Source: Hedera helix (Eukaryota; Streptophyta; Magnoliopsida; Apiales; Araliaceae). Taken from it: a stretch of 64,000 nucleotides of DNA. The notes beneath the pieces are model-generated. The model did not search any database, was not told the origin of the DNA, and was given only the letters and a program-made list of their open reading frames with translations. The stretch spans positions 20,181,010 through 20,245,009 of the forward strand of contig OX359282.1 of the NCBI GenBank assembly GCA_947179155.2, given 5' to 3'. Of this stretch, positions 37,065-46,615 are shown in pieces (position 1 is the first letter of the stretch; each line of letters opens with the position of its first letter). A program made the translations under genes and the position numbers.

Positions 37065-37381
37065 GAGCATCTCCAGCAATGAATTCAACTTTCCTCTCTA
37101 GCAGATATACTAAATATAGTCTCGGACTAAATTTGAAAGTCTTAAAAGACTAAATCTAAGAACTAGATAGTCAATGGACTATAAATTTAATTATATTTAA
37201 ATTGGAGAGTAGAAGGATGATATGAGTTTTTTTTTTTTTAATTTATTGATTATTTTAAATTTTTTATATTATAGTCTACATGATAGTCCGTCTGCTAGAA
37301 TGATTGAAGACTAAATGATATTTGTTGATATCATATGGACTAAATATAGTCTATGAGATAGTCCATCTGTTGGAGATACTC
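37065..37381. mobile_element. Tourist-like MITE derived from the Harbinger family
   Basis: 317 bp, TTA target duplications (37062-37064 and 37382-37384), ends GAGCATCTCCAGCA and, as complement, GAGTATCTCCAACA. The right 150 bases, reversed, follow the left end of the Harbinger at 20732 almost word for word (GACTATATTTAGTCCAT, TTTAGTCTTC, GACTATAATATAAAAA). No coding capacity. Confidence 0.9.
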
Positions 37382-37693
37382 TTAATAACATGAAGCAAAT
37401 GGGAATTCTAATTGGAATAGAAATCACGATAGATTGCACTTATGGCAATTAGGAAATTAGAGCAGCATGGAAAGAAATTATTTATTGTAATTAGGATTCT
37501 ATTTTTTTTAAATTTAATTTGTAATTAATTGTTCTTTTGTAATTAGGAGTTTTAACGTAATTAGAGTTTCTAGAATATTCTATGTAATACTATAATTAGG
37601 CTACATAGTTGGTCATTGTAATAACACAAGTTTTTAAGTTTACAAAATTACTGAGAGGTTTTTTCTTTTTTGGTTTTTAAGAACTAACGTACT

Positions 37694-39727
37694 TGTCGAC
37701 GCCGGGATTTTCGTCGTTTCATTTTTTAATAATTAAAATGCCCTTTCCAATTTTAGCCTTTTGAATTAAATGTGATTTTGAAAAGGGTCGGTTTAATGTC
37801 GACGGGTTTTGAAAGATCGATTTCTTTATGAGCCAATTGACCAGAGCCGCCAGTTGGTATATTTAAAATGGATGTACCAACTCATCCGAATTTTGTTTTT
37901 ATAATCGTTGGCTCATATGTGACTCCGAGTTAACTGGTCCGCAAACCGAGATTCATAGAGTTCGGGGGCTTGCTTAAGCGAGAGGAAGGTGTTAGGCACC
38001 CCCCGACTTCCGTGAAACACGGTTACCGCAATCTTTGATGTTTTCCTATCCTCTTAAATCCTAAAATGGGGGTGTGCGCGCGCGTGTGTGTGTGCCTAAA
38101 TGAATGTTTGTGGTGAATTTTTTGCGTAAAAGTTGCTTTGATTTTATATGGCAAATGTGTTTTATCGAGAAAGTGTTTTAGACGTCTTCTGACCCAAATG
38201 ACAAGGCTTCGCTTTTTATAATGAAGATTGATTTTAATTTAAAAAACGATGAGGTTTTTTATTAGATGTCTTTTTAGAAAGCAATAGTTTTTAAACTTTT
38301 GTCAAATAGGAATCGAGACTATACATTGCCTTCTACTAGTAAATTCAAATAAAATGAGGGCAACTTCTAGAACTCTTTAACCCTATGCACAAAGTTTAAT
38401 GAAAACGTTTATTTATTTTTCGAAAACATCTTTTATGACATTTCAAAACCAAATATAGCCTTTTCGTCAAACAAGGATCAAAGTTTCGCCAAAAACTCTT
38501 TACTTTTAAAACCTCGTGTATCTAATATCCTAATTTGATTCTTTTTAGAAGATCTTTATCGTTTGCTTTATTTTTTGGAAAATCGTTTTGTGTCGTAAAT
38601 CAAAATAAGCATTCAAAACGTGTCGGGGCTATCCAAGGGCATGTGAGCCATCCAGACAACCCCAAACACCCACAATCACATATCTTTATTATTACGGGGC
38701 CTTAAACCCGATCATGATTTGGTATCGCTTTAAGGCCCGATATTACATATATACAACCGTGCATTCTATCTAAGGATTACATACACCCAAAAATGTCCAT
38801 CATCGGGATTTGACCACGAGGGTCTCCTCCCTAGGCTCACATTCACCCGAATCGCTACATAATCAATACAACGGCAAAATCTAACAATGCTAAACAAACT
38901 ATGATGCTATATGAATCACAAATCTCAATACCAACACTACAACTATCTATGAACTCTAATGAACGATATATCCTCGTACGGATGTCATTGGGGCATTAGG
39001 AGGAAGTTATGTTCCAATGGAACCCTCGCTAACGACCCCTAACCCACGGATCATCGTCAATACAACAACATACTATGCTAAACAAACCCAAAACACAAGA
39101 TTATCACATTAATATAACCAAGAAAATACCAAAAAGAAACACTCTTTTCACCTTGCAAAATGCCGATTAAAGCCTTTTATTTCACAAATCGGACAACACC
39201 ACAATAACACTCGACTAATTAGCAAGAAAGAATGAATTTTTCACTCGAATCTAACCAAGAACAAGCCTATCCTCTCTCCTCCCGCGAGCTTTCTCTCTCT
39301 AAAACTCTATCTTCTTCCTTTTTTTTTCTTCTCCTTTTTTTTTTGCTCTCGGGTGGAAATGGCCGATCTATAGGGTTCACCAGGCAGCCGCAGATGCATC
39401 TGCGGCTAGCCGCAGATCCATCTGCGGCTGCCTGTTGTGGCCGTCCGCGCCGAACCTCGACTGCCGTGTGCCGCCCTCGAGCCGCGCAAAAGTCCTTTTT
39501 GTCGGCGGCCGCAGGTGCATCCGCGGCTGTCCGGTTTGTTTTTCTCGATCAAATGTTTGTCTCGGCTCAAGTGACTGGATGCTCGTTGTCCGTTGTGGCG
39601 ACTTTGACCGTAAATTGCTGGGGTGGCTTTGTGTTGAGGTCCACCTTCCTTTTCGCATGTCGGGTCAAATGACGATTTTGCCCTCCTGTCAGGGTTAGTG
39701 GAAAAGTGCAAAATTTTGGTGTCTACA
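37694..39727. mobile_element. Solo LTR, family T, 2034 bp
   Basis: Starts TGTCGACGCCGGGATTT and ends GGTGTCTACA, flanked by the perfect duplication GTACT (37689-37693 and 39728-39732). It has the GAGAGGAAGGTGTTAGGCACC-like block (37980-38000) often seen in Tat/Ogre-type Gypsy LTRs; this family assignment is inference. The right third is GC-rich (39360-39560). Overlapping ORFs there in several frames show no protein similarity I recognise and are rejected as genes. No strand is called. Confidence 0.85.
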
Positions 39728-39811
39728 GTACTTATCGGTAGCATTTAACACGACTTATCCATCAATAGTCCATAATGGATTGTGACATCATTCTACCATA
39801 TATCAATCATT

Positions 39812-40010
39812 AATTACACCAAGGTTTTTGCTTACATACAAGCAACGGATCGCGGTGTCATTAATGTTCCACCTTACATTATGTACTACAAAGATTTGGG
39901 CGACGACCATCTCACGCAAGCGTGTCGTAGAGTTTATTAAGGCCCCATCCGTCAAAAGATTAAACGACACAACTTCAATTTGAAATCCTACTATGGTGTT
40001 TCTGATCTGA
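39812..40010 (+). pseudogene. Coding-like shred of unknown identity
   Basis: One frame reads NYTKVFAYIQATDRGVINVP through YYKDLGDDHLTQACRRVY, a stop, then GPIRQKIKRHNFNLKSYYGV. The composition is protein-like and GC is locally higher than in the flanks. I cannot name a family. It starts 80 bases from the solo LTR, so it may be a gene fragment cut by that insertion or part of an unrecognised element. Confidence 0.3.
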
Positions 40011-40461
40011 GCTAGCTAAGAGAGGGAAGTTGAGTGAGAAAGAGAAAAACTAATAAAATTATTTTTAAAAGTTCAAAAATTACACAAAAAAACTAATAAA
40101 AATTTTCATTAGTTTTTCTATGTGAGACATTATTAGTTTTCATTAATTTTTGAGAAATTATTTTCAAAAATTACACTTATTAAAACTAATAAAATTTTCT
40201 AAGTAAGAAATTATTAATTTTTCTTTAATTTGTGAGAAATTATTTTCGTCATTTTTATTAGTTTTTCTAAGTGTAATTTTTTAATTTGTTTAAATGTCAT
40301 TATTTTCTTATACTTTTTTGGCATATTTTATATTAAAATATTAAATTTTATTTTCTTATTTTATAAACTTGATAAATCTTAACATTAAAATTTTATCACT
40401 TTTCTATTGGGGAACCGATTGATTTAGAACTTACTTGTTACGAAAACTATACAACTAGGTC
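40011..40461. other. Intergenic, no gene recognised
   Basis: Contains several direct and inverted ACTAATAAAA/TTTTATTAGTTTTT words (40050-40270), possibly a small hairpin element. Nothing else is seen. Confidence 0.45.
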
Positions 40462-42876
40462 TGTAAGACCCCAAATTTTATGAAATAAAGAATTTAATTT
40501 TTCTTCGTATATATTTTTTCTGAAACAATAAGTGGTTAAATTGACAAAAGTAAAAGTTTAAGAATGTTATGTGCAAATTTTATTATGTCGGATAATATTC
40601 GTTTTGTCGGGGAATATTTGTTTTGTCGAAAAATATTTCAATCGTACGACAGCGCTGAAATAACCAATCATTGGTAGACCCCACAACATAATATTGTCAG
40701 ATATAGGAAATAACAGAAGTAACATTTTTAAAAAAAAATAGTCAACGGTACTATCACTTTTAACTGTTAAAATACCGGTGATAAAAGAATAGTAGCATAC
40801 AGTATTTTATGGTAATTTACTATAGCACACGATATTCTACAGTAGCACGCGATATTATATAGTAACACACAGTAGTGCACAATGTCTCATATTATTGATC
40901 TGATAAAGTGGTTATTGCACAATATTCATCAATAATTGTTGATACACAGTATTTTGTATTATTGATTCAATAATTGTCATTACACTGTATTTTATATCAT
41001 TAAGCCAATAATTGCTATTATATTGTATTTTAAAATTATTGAACCAAATAATTGTCACAGTAACAAATACACAATACTTTATATTATTAAATTAATAATT
41101 ATTTGTAATGTGTTTCTTACATTATTGTTGAATTATTGCTATTACTGTTGTAACATTACCTTAATTATTGTATTATTAGTGGGTATTTTTATTATTATAT
41201 ATGAATAGTAAAGAAACATGTGGACCCTCTATGGGGGCCACATGAGGAATGGAAATTGAATTGGAGTTGCTAGGAGAAGTTTGGTGAAAAGCAGACAGGT
41301 TGCTGCCGCCAATGCTGAAATTTTAGGCTGGCGTGCAGCACGCCAGCTGCTCACATACCACACACAATGTACCACATTCTCCTATAAATAGGTTACTCAA
41401 CTGAATAGAAAAATCACACCTAAAACACAAAATTTTCTGCAAGTATTTTGTGATTATTTCTCTAAGAATAGTAAGGTTCTTGAGTGTTCGTAAACCAAAA
41501 GGAGTGAAGAAATTTCTCAAGTAAGTATTTTATTTAAACAGTAGTAATTATACAAATATCTATTTCACACAGTATTCACAAATCTTCTTTTAGAAGACTT
41601 TTCTTTAAGAAGATTTATTTTGAAAACTTTCATTTGGAAGATTTATTTAAAATATTATTTCAAAAACTATTTTTGAAGTTATTATATTTTATTCTTTACA
41701 CTACAAAAAATTATATTATATAAATATTTTTGATAGTTCATAATATATGAGTTATCATACATCATGAAGTTTATATGTAATAATTACTAATTATATTATA
41801 AATATATAGGTTGATCTACTATATTTAAAGCAGTCTATTTTCACGTGTTAGGGTAAGGGATACCATCTTTTTTATCTTCTATCATTCAAACTTACTACGG
41901 TAAGGGATATCATTTTCTTTCATACTCTTAAACTTACTATGATAAGTATTGTTCAGTAAAATTCCTAAAATGATTAATAATTTGTGTTTCATTTAATATC
42001 ATTTCAATTAAACATTTCTATTAAATTTCAATTGTTCTTTTGAATTATGAATCTTGAATATCATTCTTGAATTTGAGTCCACATCATGTTGACAATTTGG
42101 ACATTATTTGAATCTACACAAAGTAAAATTTGTAACTTTCGATATCTATTGTTTATCATATTATTCTCTTTCTTCTATTCATCATTTATATCGCTACTAT
42201 TTGTTCTAATCATCATAATTATGTTTTTATCTATGGCCTGGGACATAGATGATAGGATAAAGGGGATATAATTGTTGTGTGATTTTTAGGGCACATGGTG
42301 AATGTTCTCTTTGGCTTAAAGCAAAGAAGAATTGTTGTTTGGCATGATCATGGCCAGTGGTATTTCAAATGATAAAAGTTAATAATATTTTTATGAAAAA
42401 GAGAAGCGAATGAACATCATAGTCTATATGATTTTTCCTAATGGCTGTTATTACTTTGAAGTTGTTGATCTAAACTTTGTTTAAGAATTCAACTACAGTT
42501 GTTGATTTAAAACTTGTTGCTTATTATATTCTATCAAGAACTCAACAGTTAAAGGCTAATAATAATTTATTCATCATTATCTTAGTCATGTTATTTTTTA
42601 CTAGGCTATTTGAGCTCACCCTTTTCCTTTTTGTTCCATTGTTCCATTCATCTTCAACAGGAGATGAGAGAGTAGCCGGGTCTAGCCGAGAGATGGAGTG
42701 AAGATCCGAGTTGTAGTTGTATTAGTCTTCATAAGTTGTAAAATAGTGTGTCAATAATAATGAAAACTTAGTTGTGTATTATTTGAATACTGTATTGTGG
42801 TACGTATTATAATAGTTGCTGTGTATTTTGACGATTCAAGTTTCGGCCGTGTGGGCCCGAATTTGGGGCCGTCACA
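40462..42876 (+). mobile_element. Solo LTR, family B complete copy, 2415 bp
   Basis: Starts TGTAAGACCCC and ends GGGGCCGTCACA with the perfect duplication AGGTC (40457-40461 and 42877-42881). A TATAAATA box at 41383-41390 is followed by a leader (AGGTTACTCAACTGAAT). It matches the nested minus-strand copy at 12586-18509. No internal sequence remains. Confidence 0.9.
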
Positions 42877-42881
42877 AGGTC

Positions 42882-44639
42882 TGTGGTACTCAGATGGTTT
42901 CATGACAAAAACCTCAAACACGAGGTTTTGGTTGCACATGTGACACCTGATGGTTCAATATCCAAATTTCTTGATAGAAATGGGCTTGATTCGTGTTGAC
43001 CAAAAGAATAGGACTCAAAATATATCCAAAAACACCTAAAGTTCAAGTGTCACATTGGCATTTTACTCTACAAAATTATAATGCTAGACAACCTCAAATT
43101 AAATAAAAAAAATTATATTACCATATATTTTTACATGTTCTTTATATTTTTTAGATTTTACTAGAAGATCAAGATAAAAATATTTTATGCAAGTAGGGTA
43201 TGTAAACTTAGACACCCTAGAGTGTATCTCCTTCGGACACTTTCTCTAAATATATATTCTTAGCATTAGTTAAAAATCTAGTGGTGACATTATAACATTC
43301 AACTTACCTAAAATATAAGTAACGATATATTAGTAATTTCATGTCACTTTATATTCTTTGTTAAAAAAAATAAAAAATAACTTCAGATCATTTTATACTT
43401 TAAAATAATACATCTCTAATCTTAAGAAAAAGGAAATACTATGTGAAAATGAAACAATTGACAGTAAATGTATCACCAGAATACTTGCTTCTTTCATAGT
43501 TAATCAAGTAACATTTATACGTGAGCTTCTTTAGAATTGGTTGCTCCTATGGTTTTATAATTGTGTTGTGGTATTGTGATTTTACTTCGTATCAACATGT
43601 AGGGGAGGAATTATGTTTGGGCCATAGAAATTACTTAAGCAAGTGGAATTTTTTATGATGTGTTGATACTGTTTTAGGAAACTTGGATTTGTTTAAGGTT
43701 TTTACTGTGATACGAGTAGATTTGGTAAACAGGTTGGGTTATAGTTAGGTCGAGTCAAATATAAATTGGGATAAAATGACTCAAAATTTTATAGACTCAA
43801 AACAAGAGGTCCGTAGTTCAAGCTTAGCCAACTCGTGGGCAATTTTATTTTTTTTTCCGACATACTACATCACCAAAATTTTATATATTCAAAACTTATG
43901 TAGACGAAACATTAATATTATAAAGATAACCAATAATTCACGCATTTTAGGTAAGATTACTAAACATAAACATTTTTCTCATTAATTATGTAACAATTAT
44001 GCTTTTCTAAAGTTTATATTCAAAGTAAATGATTATATACCTTTACTAAACTAAATCATAGGGTTATGTTTGCTTGCAAAAAATATACTTGAAATTAGGC
44101 CATTTGTATTAATTTAACACTACTTCAAATTATTTTATCTCATGATAAGGGATTAATAGTCCTTTAAATAATTTTATTGACTATTTTTTTTTATCATTTC
44201 AAAGACTATTTATGTGGGATTATATAATCCCATGAAAAATTTAAAATTAATAGTTTCTCTCATTTTAAGTTATTAAAGGGTTTTATGGGACTAATAGTCT
44301 AACATTAAGGGATTAATAATCTCTCACCAAAGGATTAAATAGTGCAAATTAGTATTAAATTAAGATAAATAGTCCAATCTCAAGCATATATTTTGTAAAC
44401 AAACATAGCTTAGGTGTTTATTCCTAGGCATAACAATTCTCAGTATAATAATTCAATATAAACCACTATTTACTGTTTAAGTTATTAAATAGTAAGATAC
44501 ATTCACATTCTCATAACTATTGAAAATTGTACTCAAAACTGATTTAAAGTTAGGCCATTAAAAATTAGTACATTAATTTGAAAAGTGATAACAAAATTAG
44601 GTTAGTTTAAAAGATTTTTTTGAGCAAGCTAAACCACCC
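42882..44639. other. Intergenic, no gene recognised
   Basis: AT-rich, no supported ORF. The segment 44150-44350 repeats GGGATTAATAGTC-like words in both orientations (GGGATTAATAGTCC, GGGACTAATAGTC), probably a small hairpin element. Confidence 0.45.
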
Positions 44640-44939
44640 GTGGGGCGTGCTAAAATAGCTTACGTTTTCATGGGTAATAAAAATAAGGGTTCTTTACAAA
44701 AATATACAACAATTAGAAAGTAATTACATCATTAGTGTATCCACAAAATAATTACAAAAAGAGGGCAACAAATTCAAACCATTCAATTTCACATTAATAA
44801 GGAAACATAAAATCAAGGACAAATAACTGTCAAAATTAATAATTCAAATTCAAATATTTGGAATCTAACAACAAAAATAAATCCATAATACAAAATTCAA
44901 ATCAAAAGGAATGAAAAACAAAAAAATTATCTTATCTAT

Positions 44940-45160
44940 CATAATCTTCATCTTCCTTATCATCTTCCTCCGCCGCCTTCTCACCCTCTTCATCACCGCT
45001 TCCGCCACGAATCTCTGCCTTCCCTTCATCATCATCCTCCTCCGCCGTCTCACCTTTATCAGTATCTTCATCATCCTCATCCGCTGCTGCCTCCCCTTCA
45101 TCATTCTCTTCATCTGCCTACCTTTCATCATACTCATCCGCTGTAAATCTCCGGTAGTCC
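44940..45160 (-). pseudogene. Acidic low-complexity coding-like fragment
   Basis: Minus-strand frame reads ADEENDEGEAAADEDDEDTD, then GETAEEDDDEGKAEIRGGSG and DEEGEKAAEEDDKEDEDYDR before a stop, with one TAG upstream. It resembles the acidic C-terminal tail of chromatin or nucleolar proteins, but low complexity prevents identification. Confidence 0.3.
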
Positions 45161-45269
45161 TTGGTTGCGCCGCCGCTACATTGCCCTTTCCTCCCTTTCA
45201 TCATCCCCCTCCGCCGCGAAATGGTTACCCACACAAACTAAAATGATTACATTTGTATGAATGTTTGGC

Positions 45270-45650
45270 TACCAAGTGTATCACATTTAAAATAAATTTG
45301 TTACCTAATAAAACTAAATTAGTTACATTGGTTTGAAGGTTTAGCAACCAACTGCATGAAGGTTTGGCTACCAACTACATTACTTTCAAAATAAATTGGT
45401 AACCTAAGATTTTGGTTACCTTGGTATGAAAGTTTGGTTACCAACTGTGTTTGGTTATCTAAAGTTACTGCACGAAAAAACTAGTTACTACATATTCAGA
45501 AATTGGTTACCTCCATACTAGTGTTTGGTTACCTAGATTTACTATATGAAAAACTAGTTACTACACATTCAGGAATTGGTTACCTCAATACTAGTGTTTA
45601 GTTACCTCCATACTAGTGTTTGGTTACCTAGATTTACTGCAATAAAAAAT
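45270..45650. repeat. GGTTACC-rich imperfect tandem repeats
   Basis: The word TTGGTTACC(T) or its variants recurs more than ten times. A unit of roughly 70-100 bases (GTGTTTGGTTACCTAGATTT ... AAAACTAGTTACTACA ... CAG(A/G)AATTGGTTACCTC) is present two to three times. Two more copies of the word lie at 45940-45970, beyond the AMT fragment. Confidence 0.75.
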
Positions 45651-45672
45651 CGCCACTTACCTCGTCTTCTCC

Positions 45673-45850
45673 TCCTATTTCGTCTTCTTTATGCAGCTCG
45701 GCTTCCCCATGCTCTGCGCCAGCTCTATTCGCGCTAAAAATACCATGAATATCATGCTCACTAATGTCCTTGACGCTGCCGTCGCCGGCCTCTTTTACTT
45801 ACTACCTTTTTGGCTTCGCCTTTGCCTTTGGTGCCCCCTTCAATGCCTTC
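45673..45850 (+). pseudogene. AMT1: Captured AMT1 ammonium transporter fragment
   Basis: Reads [20 protein letters not shown] and then [20 protein letters not shown]. This is the membrane segment containing the AMT1 signature, where intact family members have [20 protein letters not shown]. After GLFY a 4-base TTAC duplication shifts the frame; the next frame then gives [16 protein letters not shown] as expected for AMT1. Only about 60 of roughly 500 residues are present. AMT1 proteins import ammonium across the plasma membrane; this piece cannot. It is embedded in repetitive DNA, which points to transposon capture. Confidence 0.85.
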
Positions 45851-46090
45851 ATATTCACGCTCATGGTGGCGTCAATGGAGTCTTCACGTTCATGGTTAGA
45901 TTTCTCGATTTCTCCAACTAACCAAATACTAGTATAGAGGTAACCAAACACTATTATGGAGGTAACCAGCAGCGGCGGTGTGGTTGGTGGTGTTAGTGTT
46001 GAAGAACTGCGTCAACTGATCGGCGGAGCAACTGATTTTCGCCATGGCTGATTGATTTACTTTAAATAGAAACACTGATAAGAGAGAGGT

Positions 46091-46615
46091 CCAGTTTAAT
46101 TGGATCCCTTTTTATGGATAGTTTGTTTGACTTTTCATTCAACTTTTTATTTCAATTTTTTAAGTAATTTGAATTTTAAAATTTAAAATTTAAAATTTGG
46201 AATCAACTACCTATTAAATCACCTAACTAAATTAATGGAATAACAATGCACTAATTTAAATATTAAATATTAAAAATTTACTAATTTTATAAATATTTTA
46301 TGTATGTACTTTTGTTGTAATATTTTTTAAAAAGGTATTAATAAGTATAATTCTCCCTAAAAATAAAGTCATAACCCAATTTTTAGCGTACAGATTGGGC
46401 TGACCCGCATGCTTGGATCACTTTTCCCAGGCCTAGATACGACTATGTTGTGGCCAGTTTTGAATTTGTCACAATTATATTACATTGGTCACTACTAAAA
46501 TCTCTTTTGCTAAAAAAATAAAGATAAAAAATAAAAAAAATAACGTCTATACATTATCCTTTCAAGATGAAAAAAATAATATAAAAATTAGCAGGTGCTT
46601 ATGATATGGATGAAA
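46091..46615. other. 3' flank of the receptor kinase, no gene
   Basis: AT-rich. The stretch GGGCTGACCCGCATGCTTGG to GCCTAGATACGACTATG at about 46400-46447 resembles GAGTTGACCCGTAAACTTGG to GCTTAAATACTAGTATG at 20655-20705, so both may be ends of one unnamed repeat. Confidence 0.4.

Larger units (their letters stand above)
44640..46090. other. Mosaic segment with captured gene fragments and GGTTACC repeats
   Basis: Composition changes abruptly several times: GC-rich coding-like pieces (44940-45240, 45660-45920) alternate with AT-rich repeats (45270-45650). An AMT1 fragment is certain. The architecture suggests a gene-capturing transposon (Pack-MULE or Helitron), but I could not define TIRs, a TC...CTRR end or a target duplication, so the class is open. 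Confidence 0.5.

Noticed and set aside
39232..39744. Four overlapping ORFs of 87-146 residues on both strands
   Set aside because: GC-rich part of solo LTR T; overlapping open frames on both strands without a recognised domain.
44865..45246. Met/Arg/Lys-rich and Ile/Leu-rich ORFs
   Set aside because: Off-frame readings of a GAT/GAA-rich stretch whose acidic frame is the more protein-like one.
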